Part shown: positions 52,796 to 60,458 of the stretch, piece after piece
Layout of the letters: each line of letters starts with the position of its first letter
Numbering within the stretch: position 1 is the first letter of the stretch
DNA from: Haladaptatus cibarius D43
GTDB taxonomy: Archaea > Halobacteriota > Halobacteria > Halobacteriales > Haladaptataceae
Direction: 5' to 3'
Length of the DNA: 64,000 bases
NCBI RefSeq assembly: GCF_000710615.1
Contig: NZ_JDTH01000001.1
Coordinates: forward strand, 248,001-312,000
Notes under the pieces: generated by a model
The model's database searches: none
Seen by the model: only the letters and a program-made list of their open reading frames with translations
What the model was told of the DNA's origin: nothing
Translations under genes and position numbers: made by a program

Positions 52796-53184
52796 CCGTC
52801 CGCCCTGCGACTCCCGACGAGCATCTTTCGGTCATGCGAATCGTGGACGCCGCGATGCTGGAAACCGATGCGAGCGACGTAAAAGAGCGAATCGAGAAGG
52901 GAACCGTCCTCGTCGCGGAAGAAGAAAGCAGAATCCTCGGAACTGTGGTGCTGGAATCTCGCAATCGTGGCGCGCACATCGACGCAATCGCGGTTCTGCG
53001 CGCTCGGCGAGGGCAGGGAATCGGCCGCGAATTGGTCGAAGCTGCGCGGGAACAGTACGGCAGATTGACTGCCGAGTTCGACCCGAAGATTCGCCCGTTT
53101 TACGAGTCGTTGGGATTCGAGATTGAATCGGTGGAAAACGGTACAAACGAGCGATTTCGCGGAACCCTCGAACGTGAACACTGA
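52792..53184 (+). CDS. GNAT acetyltransferase coupled to SAMP2
   Basis: A 130-residue N-acetyltransferase of the GNAT fold with the acetyl-CoA-binding motif 'RRGQGIGRELVEAA' (about residues 64-77) and 'GTVVLESRNRGAHIDAIAV' strand before it. The C-terminus 'FYESLGFEIE' is the usual GNAT end. It starts inside the SAMP2 stop codon, so the two proteins are made together. Acetylation of a SAMP-pathway component is a possible role but not shown. Confidence 0.88.
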   Translation: MTVRPATPDEHLSVMRIVDAAMLETDASDVKERIEKGTVLVAEEESRILGTVVLESRNRGAHIDAIAVLRARRGQGIGRELVEAAREQYGRLTAEFDPKIRPFYESLGFEIESVENGTNERFRGTLEREH

Positions 53185-53209
53185 TGGTTCGAGTTCACCA
53201 ACACCAAAT

Positions 53210-53401
53210 ATGAACGAGTCGAAACGCCGCCGTCTCTCGCTCATCTGGATAGTGTTTGCACTGCTGATGGCAATATACGCGTTTCAGGACGGCTTTGAAA
53301 CATCGACAGGTGACCTTCTCGGCCTGTTTACGGTCGCCTTCGGGATTGGTCTCGCGGCGCTCTACTACCTGAATCCCCGCAATGTGTTGTCGTTTAAGTA
53401 G
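53210..53401 (+). CDS. Small two-helix membrane protein
   Basis: A 63-residue protein starting MNESKRRRLSLIW, with two hydrophobic helices (about 9-27 and 38-56), a basic N-terminus (inside) and 'NPRNVLSFK' at the end. It begins 25 nt after the GNAT stop on the same strand and may belong to the same transcript. Reading from 53123 would start inside the GNAT gene. Function unknown. Confidence 0.65.
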   Translation: MNESKRRRLSLIWIVFALLMAIYAFQDGFETSTGDLLGLFTVAFGIGLAALYYLNPRNVLSFK

Positions 53402-53656
53402 ATTCTTCTGTTCAACCGTCCTGTTCTTCTGACCCGAGTTTTAACGCCAATCCGCACCTATTTCGGCCATTTGATATAGCATATTTCTGTTTATGTCTGC
53501 AATCACGCATTCTACACAAAATGCCTCTCTCAACTGAAATCGGTAGAAAGAGCGACTAGAAAAGTGCTTTACTACTATGATAACTATCTGTATAAATCGC
53601 GGTCACCAAGCGACGGTTCGTCACCACAAAACTGCGTCCGATACTCTCTCAGTCGG

Positions 53657-55039
53657 TTAAATCAGCGGTTCGACCAATTTTTCGCCCGCAGTGAGCAGTT
53701 CGCTGACGCGCGTTTCGCCGTCCCCTTCGGCGTACACGCGCATTTTTGGCTCCGTCCCGCTCGGTCGGACGAGCAACCACGACCCGTCTTCGAGCAGGAT
53801 TTTGAAGCCGTCCTTCGTGACAACATCTTCGACGTCCTTTCCCGCGACTTCGTCGGGGAGTTCTGTTTCGAGGTCGGAGAGGACGCGCTGTTTTTCGGCG
53901 TCCGGGCAGTCTACGCTGATTTTGTTCTGATGAATCTCGCCGAACTCGGCGAGCAGGTCGTCCACACGCTCGTCGAATGGACGTTCTTCGGCGATTGCGG
54001 CGGCGAATAGCGCCATCAAAACACCGTCTTTCTCGCGGATGTGCCCGCGAATCGTGAATCCGCCGCTCTCTTCGCCGCCGACGAGGGCGTCGTGCTTTTC
54101 GATGGCCTGCGCGACCCATTTGAATCCGACCGGGGTTTCGTGGACTTCCTCGCCGTGTGCCTCCGCGATGCGGTCGATGAGGAAAGTGGTCGAGACGGTT
54201 CGAATCGCTGGCCCGGAATCGTCTTCGAGGAGGTAGTCGTACAGCGCGGCGAAAAAGAGATTTTCGTCCAGATAGCCGCGTTCCGGCGTCACGATTGCGA
54301 GTCTGTCGGCGTCGCCGTCGTTGGCGATTCCGAGGTCTGCGTCACCGTCTTCGACCGCCGAGATGAGTTCCTGCAAATGGTCAGGGTCGGGTTCCGGCGA
54401 GGTACCGCCGAACTCGGCGTCCTGTTCGCAGTGGAGTCGTTCGACGCTCGCACCGGCATCTTCGAGCAGTTTGTCAGTGACGCCCCGACCGCTTCCATGC
54501 ATTGCGTCGTAGACCACCGAAAGGTCGGAGAGGTCGCTTTTCACGAGGTCGAAGGCGTGGTCTTCGTAGGGTGCGACGAAATCCTCCTCGCGGACGACTC
54601 CGTGTTCGTCTTCTGAGAGGGGGTCGGGTTCGGCGAGGCGGGACATGATTTCGTCGGTAACCTCGGGGAGTGCGGGGGCACCATCCGACGGAATGAACTT
54701 CACGCCGTTGTACTCCGGCGGGTTGTGGCTTGCAGTTATCATCAATCCGCCCGCGAGGTCGCGGTCGGTAATCGTCCACGCGAGAATCGGTGTCGGGGTA
54801 TCTCGCTCTGGAATGAGTACGTCGAAGCCGTTTGCGGCGAGTACTCGACAGAGGTCTTCCGCGAACCCGCGAGACGTTTCGCGGGCGTCGTAGCTCACTG
54901 CGACGGTGTCACCCGCTCGGTCTTCGATCTCGCGGAGGTAGTCCGCAACCGCCTGTCCGACTATCTGTACGCGCGGGGAAGTGAACTCATCGAGTGTGGC
55001 CCGCCAGCCGTCGGTTCCGAACGAAATCGGCGTCTCCAT
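53657..55039 (-). CDS. Phosphoglucomutase/phosphomannomutase
   Basis: A 460-residue alpha-D-phosphohexomutase with all four domains. The phosphoserine loop 'TASHNPPEYNGVKF' (about residue 95) and the Mg loop 'DGDADRLAI' (about 230) are visible, along with the sugar-binding 'GEESGGF' (about 325) and phosphate-binding 'RPSGTEPKMRVYAE' (about 425). It moves phosphate between C1 and C6 of glucose or mannose for polysaccharide or glycan synthesis. The ATG ending at 55039 gives the standard 'ISFGTDGWR' start. Confidence 0.93.
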   Translation of the reverse strand: METPISFGTDGWRATLDEFTSPRVQIVGQAVADYLREIEDRAGDTVAVSYDARETSRGFAEDLCRVLAANGFDVLIPERDTPTPILAWTITDRDLAGGLMITASHNPPEYNGVKFIPSDGAPALPEVTDEIMSRLAEPDPLSEDEHGVVREEDFVAPYEDHAFDLVKSDLSDLSVVYDAMHGSGRGVTDKLLEDAGASVERLHCEQDAEFGGTSPEPDPDHLQELISAVEDGDADLGIANDGDADRLAIVTPERGYLDENLFFAALYDYLLEDDSGPAIRTVSTTFLIDRIAEAHGEEVHETPVGFKWVAQAIEKHDALVGGEESGGFTIRGHIREKDGVLMALFAAAIAEERPFDERVDDLLAEFGEIHQNKISVDCPDAEKQRVLSDLETELPDEVAGKDVEDVVTKDGFKILLEDGSWLLVRPSGTEPKMRVYAEGDGETRVSELLTAGEKLVEPLI

Positions 55040-55271
55040 GTGTCGTTCGACAGCGTCCCAGTCGAAAAAACCACCGCGTTCCACGGTCACATACTGCTGA
55101 TGGAAATACTACAAAAGATGGCTTCTGGGAGCTGTTTTTGTTTGTCGGGAAGTGGTCGCCGCTGTGGGCACAAAAATTCGGAAACCGACCCTTTCCGTAG
55201 AAACCAGTCGAAAATCGAACCGTGCTAGCCGGAGCGTGCAGGTTAAACGTTCGTACCCCAGAGTGAGATTA

Positions 55272-55850
55272 ATGCAAGCAACACCGAAAGTCGTCGCGGT
55301 CTGTGGTAGTATGCGCGACGAGAGCCATACGCGAACCGCTCTGACACACGTACTGGATGCCGCCGAAGAAGCGGGTGCAGACACTGAACTCATCGACGTT
55401 CGGAAGTACGACCTCTCGATTTTTGACCCGGACGAAGACGAACCGGAGAGTGCAGTCGAAATCAAGCGCAAGATTCGAGAGGCCGATTCGGTGATTCTCG
55501 GTAGTCCGGTCTATCACGGGTCGTACACCTCCGCGTTCCGGAACGTCCACGACTACTGTAGCTTCGACGAGTTCGAAGACACCACGGTCGGTCTACTCGC
55601 CGTGGCTGGCGGCGGTTCCTACGCGAGCACGTTAGACCACATGCGAATCACAGTTCGCGGGGTTCACGGCTGGGTGCTTCCGCATCAGGTCGGTATCCGA
55701 AACGCCTACAATCAGTTCGAAGACGGCGAATTTGTCGATGAGGATTTGGAAGACCGTACTCGAAAACTCGGCCAGCAGGCCGCCGAGTACGCGTTCATCA
55801 CGCCCGACGTGACTTCCGCCGAGGCGGACGAGGCGGCGGCCGACGACTGA
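55272..55850 (+). CDS. NADPH-dependent FMN reductase family protein
   Basis: A 192-residue flavodoxin-fold flavoprotein. 'VVAVCGSMRDESHTRTAL' (residues 7-24) is the FMN phosphate loop, and 'VILGSPVYHGSYTSAFRNVHDY' (about 75-96) and 'AGGGSYASTLDHMRITVRGVHGWVLP' (about 115-140) fit the NADPH_FMN_red family. It reduces FMN, quinones or azo/chromate compounds. Start ATG 55272; the upstream GTG reading adds a basic nonconserved stretch. It is divergent from the mutase gene. Confidence 0.88.
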   Translation: MQATPKVVAVCGSMRDESHTRTALTHVLDAAEEAGADTELIDVRKYDLSIFDPDEDEPESAVEIKRKIREADSVILGSPVYHGSYTSAFRNVHDYCSFDEFEDTTVGLLAVAGGGSYASTLDHMRITVRGVHGWVLPHQVGIRNAYNQFEDGEFVDEDLEDRTRKLGQQAAEYAFITPDVTSAEADEAAADD

Positions 55851-55859
55851 TACTCTGTC

Positions 55860-56105
55860 TTAGTAATCGACCAGTTTCTCTTTTTGCGCGCGACTCAACT
55901 GTTTGATTTCGTATTCGCGGGACATAGCCGCGGATTTCGAATCGAACTGTTCCGTATGAATGAGTTCGACGGGGGTTCTGCCGCGAGTGTATTTCGCACC
56001 CTCGTCAGCGTCGTGTTCCGCGACGCGGCGTTCTACGTCGGTCGTGTAACCGGTATAAAAACTGCCGTCGTCACATTCGATGACGTAGACCCAGTGGGTA
56101 GTCAC
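55860..56105 (-). CDS. GIY-YIG nuclease-domain protein (UPF0213-like)
   Basis: An 81-residue single-domain protein starting GTG (ending at 56105): '[43 protein letters not shown]' region with WVY/YTGYT as the GIY-YIG pair, Arg at about 29, His at about 33, and '[16 protein letters not shown]' after it. The catalytic Glu seems to be in '[18 protein letters not shown]'. Proteins of this type are YhbQ/UPF0213 family, suspected of DNA repair roles. Longer upstream codons read through the mini zinc gene and were rejected. Confidence 0.85.
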   Translation of the reverse strand: MTTHWVYVIECDDGSFYTGYTTDVERRVAEHDADEGAKYTRGRTPVELIHTEQFDSKSAAMSREYEIKQLSRAQKEKLVDY

Positions 56106-56166
56106 ACCTGACAGGCTTCGCGTGGTTCGATTTGTTCCTGTCGATTCCGCCCTTCGCCACAGTGGG

Positions 56167-56316
56167 CTATACTCTTTGCGCACGTTGTCGCGCCACTTCG
56201 GCGATTCCAGCGTTCGCCGAGCAGGCAGGACAAGCACGGATGTGGCCGTGTTCGTCAGCGAAGACGCGCGCAAATCTTTCGGAGACGTGCGCGTTGCAGT
56301 GGTCACAGTTTGGCAT
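56167..56316 (-). CDS. 49-residue double-CxxC mini zinc-ribbon protein
   Basis: Too short for routine ORF calling. Minus-strand ATG ending at 56316, TAG at 56167. It reads [19 protein letters not shown], then acidic/His residues, then [25 protein letters not shown] (4-7) and CPAC (29-32) form a zinc ribbon, and the [13 protein letters not shown] tail matches a very common haloarchaeal DUF family from memory. A TATA-like element lies 25-32 nt upstream (about 56341-56349). It is followed on the same strand by the GIY-YIG gene. Confidence 0.85.
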   Translation of the reverse strand: MPNCDHCNAHVSERFARVFADEHGHIRACPACSANAGIAEVARQRAQRV

Positions 56317-56619
56317 GCTGTCAGCCGACGACTACGCCGTCGGCATTCGTTGCTTGGTGGTGAAGCACTAAATATCCTTTCCAAATTCTCACCCAAATCC
56401 GTCAATCGACAAAATTCATTTTTCGAACTTGGAAATAGGTCTTTTGCCAACATAGTTCGGGAGTGTATGGGTAGCCAACGTTTCTGAACGGACAATCGAA
56501 AGCGAAGCCCTTCGTTTCCGGTGGAAATGGATTGTACGGTGCGAGCAGAAAACGGTCGAACGGAGCGAATTAGACGAGGGTATTTACCGAATCGAAAATC
56601 TGCGACCGGGAAGAAGAAC
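56317..56619. other. 303-bp intergenic gap
   Basis: Between two minus-strand genes. It includes the mini zinc protein's promoter near 56341-56349 and otherwise AT-mixed sequence with no frame, hairpin or repeat that stands out. Confidence 0.5.
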
Positions 56620-57207
56620 TCACTCGGCGTCCCATTTTCGCTCGCCAGCGCGAATTTCTACGTCGAGCCAATTTTCTTCGGGCGGCAATGGACACGCGAA
56701 GGTTTCGCTGAAGGCGCAGAACGGCGAGTATGCGAGGTTGAAATCCAGCGTGATTTCGTCGCCATCGCTTAGTTCCCGGTCGGGATGTAGTTCGAGATAG
56801 CGCCCGTTTTCGTAGCTCTGCTGGCCCGTCGTTTTGTCGCGGAAGGGAACGAACAGCGATTCTTGGCCGTCCTGCTGATACACCGCGAGGGACTGTTCTT
56901 TTCCGTTCACCTCGAAATTGAGCGTCATCGTCCGGAGGTATCGCTGTGGATTCGCAGCGGTCATTTCGAGGTCGATGGGTTCCGGGTCGTCGTGGGTTTC
57001 GACCGTCGCCGTGAGTTGGTATTCCGGATCCGGGTCGAAGTACGAAAGCCCATCGAACTCGTCGCGTTTTCCCGGCGGAATCGGCGACTGGGGATGGTCG
57101 CCGAAAAACTCGTCTTTCTCTTCTCGCGTGTTTTGGAGTTCCTCGCGCCACTCTTCCTCGCTGAGTTCGTTTTCGTTGTGTTCGTCTTCGTCGTTCGCGT
57201 CAGCCAT
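56620..57207 (-). CDS. DUF1684 family protein
   Basis: A 195-residue soluble protein with an acidic N-terminal helix (1-40, '[25 protein letters not shown]') then a beta-rich DUF1684 domain: '[15 protein letters not shown]', '[22 protein letters not shown]', '[23 protein letters not shown]', '[36 protein letters not shown]'. The '[19 protein letters not shown]' motif is diagnostic. Function is unknown in the family. The start at the ATG ending 57207 is preferred; the upstream reading passes through repeat DNA. Confidence 0.88.
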   Translation of the reverse strand: MADANDEDEHNENELSEEEWREELQNTREEKDEFFGDHPQSPIPPGKRDEFDGLSYFDPDPEYQLTATVETHDDPEPIDLEMTAANPQRYLRTMTLNFEVNGKEQSLAVYQQDGQESLFVPFRDKTTGQQSYENGRYLELHPDRELSDGDEITLDFNLAYSPFCAFSETFACPLPPEENWLDVEIRAGERKWDAE

Positions 57208-57385
57208 GGACTGGTGTTCGGGTTCGACGCGGGTAAAAACTCCGTCCGCGAACGGGATGGATTTCTTGGAGGGATATTTGACAGGATGGTTTCTCGGAAG
57301 AGGTGCTTGAGAATTGTCGAGTTCAATGAGACCACGACCAGCGGTACTCGACAGCGAGTCCCCGAAATCTGTCTTAAGCTGTTGC

Positions 57386-57490
57386 TTACAAGTCACGACT
57401 CCACTGAAACCGCCACCGCACCACGTCCTCCCCACCCGACTCCCTTCGGTCGTCCCTCGCACGGGCGAACCTCTGGTTCGCCTTCGCGCG
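57386..57490 (-). repeat. Dispersed structured element, copy C
   Basis: Minus strand: GTGGCGCGCG (about 57493-57484), perfect hairpin GGCGAACC-AGA-GGTTCGCC (57482-57464), core TCGGGTGGGGAGG (57439-57427), then the 3' block TTTCAGTGGAGTCGTGACTTG-like (about 57414-57394). It lacks the tandem-GA form of the hairpin. Confidence 0.65.
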
Positions 57491-57501
57491 CCACATTGCC
57501 A

Positions 57502-57549
57502 AATTTGGATACTGTGAATCTTTACAATTTGGATACTGTGAATCTTCAC
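57502..57549. repeat. 24-bp tandem duplication
   Basis: AATTTGGATACTGTGAATCT plus four more bases occurs at 57502-57525 and again at 57526-57549 with one change, lying between element copies C and D. It could be a slipped-strand duplication or a pair of protein sites. Confidence 0.75.
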
Positions 57550-57557
57550 AAATTCTA

Positions 57558-57750
57558 TAGCGCGTGCGCCAACAGACTCGAGGACTCGTCGTCCGAGGGT
57601 CTGTATGGGTTCGCGCGAGGTCTTCGTGAGTAGAGCGAACGAATGGCGCGTCGGAGCTTGTCACCGACGGTGGATGAGTGAACGAGCGCCAGCGAGTGAG
57701 CGAATCGGTTGGGAAGGCATGCAGTGCTGTCTCATTGGAGTCGGAAGTAG
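57558..57750 (+). repeat. Dispersed structured element, copy D
   Basis: Hairpin ACAGACTC-GA-GGAC / GTCC-GA-GGGTCTGT (57572-57604), with one T-G wobble, is preceded by GCGCGTGCG. A further CGTCGG/CCGACG hairpin follows (about 57643-57665). The core TCGGTTGGGAAGG is at 57705-57717, then a 3' block 'CATTGGAGTCGGAAGTAG'. It faces copy C head to head. Confidence 0.65.
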
Positions 57751-57807
57751 CTAGCGTCACAAACGAACACAAAAAATCCCAAACACGACACAAAAAGCGA
57801 ACGGGCA

Positions 57808-57874
57808 CGATGGGATTCGAACCACCCGAGAACCTGCGTTTCATGCAGAACCTCGGTCTACTTCGAACCCATCG
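57808..57874. other. 67-nt near-perfect hairpin carrying a tRNA-Arg 3' fragment
   Basis: Nested pairing: CGATGGG (57808-57814) with CCCATCG (57868-57874); TTCGAA with TTCGAA; CCGAG with CTCGG; CTGC with GCAG, around a 7-nt loop (57838-57844). Its first 16 nt, plus six bases before, repeat exactly the 3' end of the adjacent tRNA-Arg. It is not a cloverleaf. Confidence 0.7.
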
Positions 57875-57969
57875 CTTGTGCTGATTTGCTCCTCACGTTC
57901 GTTCACCGTGGTTTCGCTTCGCTCACCACGAGATTTCACTCATACTTCGTGAAATCGTCACAAAATCAG

Positions 57970-58044
57970 CGGGCACGATGGGATTCGAACCCACGGCCGT
58001 CGGATTAGAAGTCCGACGCTCTATCCAGACTGAGCTACGTGCCC
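57970..58044 (-). tRNA. tRNA-Arg (anticodon TCT)
   Basis: Minus-strand cloverleaf of 75 nt. Acceptor GGGCACG pairs with CGTGCCC, with discriminator G. The D arm begins TAGCTCAG, and the anticodon arm TCGGA-CTTCTAA-TCCGA gives anticodon TCT (decodes AGA). The T arm is GTGGGTTCGAATCCCAT. CCA is not encoded and no intron is present. The last 22 bases (including the discriminator side) are repeated 168 bp downstream in the hairpin at 57802. Confidence 0.95.
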
Positions 58045-58153
58045 TCACCGTCTCGTTCTCGGTCAGTCATCATAAGGGATTGGGATTTCAGCCGAGCGAG
58101 GCGGTCACTCCAGAGCACAGCCCTTAAGCACGGCTCACGAGAAAATCAGCACA

Positions 58154-58735
58154 ATGCGAGTAATCGGAACGGTCGGCCTACCGGGAAGCGGCAAGGGCGA
58201 AGCCGCAACCGTCGCGGAGGAGGTAGGCGTCCCCGTCGTCACGATGGGCGATGTCATCCGCGAAGCATGCCGAGCGCGCGGCCTCGACCCGGCGGAACAC
58301 CACGGCGAGATTGCGAAAGCCCTCCGCGAGGAAAACGGTCCGGACGCCATCGCGCAGGAATCTCTGCCGCAAATCGAGGATGCGCTGGAGGAGTCGGACA
58401 CCGTCCTCGTGGACGGAATCCGCTCGGGCGTGGAAGTCGAACGGTTCGACTCGGCCTTCGGCGACGACTTCGTGCTGGTGAGCATCGAAGCGCCGTTCGA
58501 GGTTCGCGCCGAGCGACTCGGCGAGCGAGGCAGGGACAAAACCGACGAGGACGAAGAAGGATTGAAACAGCGCGACGAACGCGAACTCGGCTTCGGACTC
58601 GGTGAAGCCATGGCACGCTCCGACGCCGTTATCGACAACACGGATACGCTCGATTCGTTCCGAACACAGATTCGAGCCCTGTTCGAAGACGGACTTTCGG
58701 GGCTAGAGCGCGTACAAACAGCCGAACAATCATGA
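58154..58735 (+). CDS. UPF0200 P-loop kinase-like protein
   Basis: A 193-residue protein with a P-loop 'GLPGSGKGE' (residues 8-16) and a nucleoside-monophosphate-kinase fold: 'VVTMGDVIREACRARGL' follows like the AMP-binding region of adenylate and dephospho-CoA kinases. Lid-type Arg-rich 'RAERLGERGRDKTDEDEE' (about 118-135) and 'VIDNTDTLDSFRTQI' complete it. The archaeal UPF0200 family has no proven substrate; dephospho-CoA kinase-like activity is one suggestion. Its stop overlaps the next gene's ATG (ATGA). Confidence 0.9.
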   Translation: MRVIGTVGLPGSGKGEAATVAEEVGVPVVTMGDVIREACRARGLDPAEHHGEIAKALREENGPDAIAQESLPQIEDALEESDTVLVDGIRSGVEVERFDSAFGDDFVLVSIEAPFEVRAERLGERGRDKTDEDEEGLKQRDERELGFGLGEAMARSDAVIDNTDTLDSFRTQIRALFEDGLSGLERVQTAEQS

Positions 58736-59145
58736 TTTACAGCGTCGATATTCAGCTTACGGCACCGGTACAGGACACGGAAATCGAAGCGCGAGTCGCG
58801 GACGCAATCGAGAACATCTTCCCCGGTGCGGAGGTCGAATCGGGCCACGGCGAACTCATTGCGGAAGCCCACAGCGTCGAGGAGTTTTCGGAATCACTCC
58901 ACAGACAGGAAATCCTCGACACGGCGAGAGGGGAGTTTTTCGGGGGACGAGAGGGCGACACGCTTTCGTTCTCGCTGAAAAAGCAGGCCGCGTTTCAGGG
59001 CGTCATCAACTTCGCCGTCGGCAACCCCGACGAACTCGGCGACATTCACGTCCGAATGAAAGTGAACGACCCGACGGCCGAGGAGTTCATCGACTACGTC
59101 GCGCCGCCGACGGAAGACGGCAAGCCGATTATGGACGACAACTGA
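58732..59145 (+). CDS. UPF0201 RNA-binding-domain protein
   Basis: A 137-residue protein of the archaeal UPF0201/COG1325 family, structurally a ribosomal-L5-like fold often labelled RNA-binding or exosome-associated. It begins 'MIYSVDIQLTAPVQDTEIEARVADAIENIFP', has 'LDTARGEFFGGREGDTLSFSLKKQAAFQGVINFA' (about 62-96) and 'IHVRMKVNDPTAEEFIDYVAPPT'. It overlaps UPF0200 by 4 nt; this gene pair is conserved in archaea as far as I recall. Confidence 0.9.
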   Translation: MIYSVDIQLTAPVQDTEIEARVADAIENIFPGAEVESGHGELIAEAHSVEEFSESLHRQEILDTARGEFFGGREGDTLSFSLKKQAAFQGVINFAVGNPDELGDIHVRMKVNDPTAEEFIDYVAPPTEDGKPIMDDN

Positions 59146-59196
59146 TACCGACAACAACTGGTACGGACGACGACTGATTTTGGCTGGTAGTTTTGT

Positions 59197-59754
59197 TCAC
59201 AGCACGATTCGCACAACCACGAACAGCACGATAACGCCCAGTACGTCGCAGGCGTTCGTGACGACCGGAATGACCACGTCGTCCGGGTCGAGTTCAAACC
59301 GATAGGCAACGTAGGTGGCGACGAGCGTGACTAGCACTGCGATGAACGCCAATGCGATTCCACTCATCAGCGAGATGAACACAACGGTCAGCAGGCCGAG
59401 TTCGGTGCCACCGATGAGCCACGTCAGCGACCACGCGCCGACTCCGACGACCGGGAAAACTGTGATAGCGAGTGCGACGGTCGCAACGGCATTTCCTGCG
59501 AGCAGTTCGTCTCCTCGGTCGAACGAGAGCGTTCCGAGGTGGAACGCGGTTGAAAGTCTGGCCGCAAGGATGCTTCCAAGGTTGCCCGCCGTCCCGATGG
59601 TGACCGGCACGAGCGCGAGGAGCGTCGGATACCGAAGGAGCGTGCTCTCGAACGACCCGAGAACAAGCCCGCTCCCGATTTCCACGATTGTCAATGTGAG
59701 CAACACCGGAAGCATGGCCCGCATGATGGCGCGAACCGTCCACTCTGTTGGCAT
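59197..59754 (-). CDS. MgtE/SLC41-type divalent cation channel half (second half)
   Basis: A 185-residue membrane protein with five helices forming one MgtE integral-membrane domain. It has 'RYPTLLALVPVTIGTAGNLGSILAARLSTAFHLG' (about 38-72), the GNxGS-type Mg-binding loop, and 'LDPDDVVIPVVTNACDVLGVIVLF' near the end. It lacks the N and CBS cytoplasmic domains of bacterial MgtE. It abuts the partner half gene (ATG directly after the partner's TAG), so the two halves likely form a heterodimer. Confidence 0.85.
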   Translation of the reverse strand: MPTEWTVRAIMRAMLPVLLTLTIVEIGSGLVLGSFESTLLRYPTLLALVPVTIGTAGNLGSILAARLSTAFHLGTLSFDRGDELLAGNAVATVALAITVFPVVGVGAWSLTWLIGGTELGLLTVVFISLMSGIALAFIAVLVTLVATYVAYRFELDPDDVVIPVVTNACDVLGVIVLFVVVRIVL

Positions 59755-60339
59755 CTATCCGCCCCCGAATCCGAGTCCGAGGACGATTCGAACGGCGAGC
59801 AAGAGAAACGAAATTCCGAACACGTCGCCAGTCGTCGTCACTAACGGCCCGACGAGCGTATCCGGATTTTGCCCCCGACGATAGCCCGCGAACACCACGA
59901 TGACCACGGCGACGGTTAGCGCAGTACCCGAAAGCAGACCCGCGATGAGTGCGATAGCGACCAAGGTGGGCAGGGGCGCAACCGGGTCGGAAAGTAGTCG
60001 GAGGACGGAAAACGCGACCACCGACGCGAACAGACTGGCGAGGATTCCGTTCGCCAGCGAGGCCGCAATGGCGGCCCACACCCGCCTGTCGTCCGGGACG
60101 AACGACGGTTCGACGAGGCCTTGGTGGAGTCCGGATGCGAGACGCGCACCGAGCGACCCGTAGACGTTTCCGCGAGTGGCTAGCAGGGCAGGGACGAGGA
60201 CGAGCAAACCCTGTACTTCGCGGAGTTCGGTGCGCATTCCACCGAGGACGACGCCCGCGAACAGGCCGCCGACCACGCTCGCGGCCAGCGCAGGGAGGGC
60301 CTCGCGGTACGCCTCGGCGGCGACTTCCCGGACGGACAT
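59755..60339 (-). CDS. MgtE/SLC41-type divalent cation channel half (first half)
   Basis: A 194-residue membrane protein paralogous to the adjacent downstream gene. 'VQGLLVLVPALLATRGNVYGSLGARLASGLHQG' (about 42-75) and 'QNPDTLVGPLVTTTGDVFGISFLL' (about 158-181) match the same positions in the partner. Five helices, no cytoplasmic sensor domain. The pair represents a split SLC41-like magnesium transporter, with no visible Mg riboswitch. Confidence 0.85.
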   Translation of the reverse strand: MSVREVAAEAYREALPALAASVVGGLFAGVVLGGMRTELREVQGLLVLVPALLATRGNVYGSLGARLASGLHQGLVEPSFVPDDRRVWAAIAASLANGILASLFASVVAFSVLRLLSDPVAPLPTLVAIALIAGLLSGTALTVAVVIVVFAGYRRGQNPDTLVGPLVTTTGDVFGISFLLLAVRIVLGLGFGGG

Positions 60340-60458
60340 CTATCCCCGTTGACGGGGGCGCAGGACAAAAAAGCGGTGTGTTATGGTGGCGGTACGGAGA
60401 CTGTTAGTGAACGGTACTACACGAAGAAAACGGAAAACCGGCGTCGGGATAGTCGCGC

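Larger units (their letters stand above)
57208..57969. other. 762-bp gap with two element copies, a tandem duplication and a tRNA-derived hairpin
   Basis: No credible gene. Contents in order: minus element copy C (57386-57490), a 24-bp tandem duplication (57502-57549), plus element copy D (57558-57750), a 67-nt hairpin sharing 22 nt with the tRNA-Arg 3' end (57802-57874), and smaller hairpins GGTTTC-region CGTGGT/ACCACG (about 57908-57931) and GATTTCA/TGAAATC (about 57933-57957). Confidence 0.65.

Noticed and set aside
56105-56495. 211-residue single protein from 56495 to 55860
   Set aside because: The reading crosses the 49-residue zinc-ribbon gene in another frame. The conserved GIY-YIG domain begins at the GTG ending 56105, so the rest is a read-through artefact.
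57801-57881. Second tRNA gene next to tRNA-Arg (a 7-nt loop could give anticodon GAA or TTC)
   Set aside because: Only the T-arm/acceptor 3' part is present; there is no matching 5' acceptor strand or D arm. The pairing is one long hairpin, not a cloverleaf.
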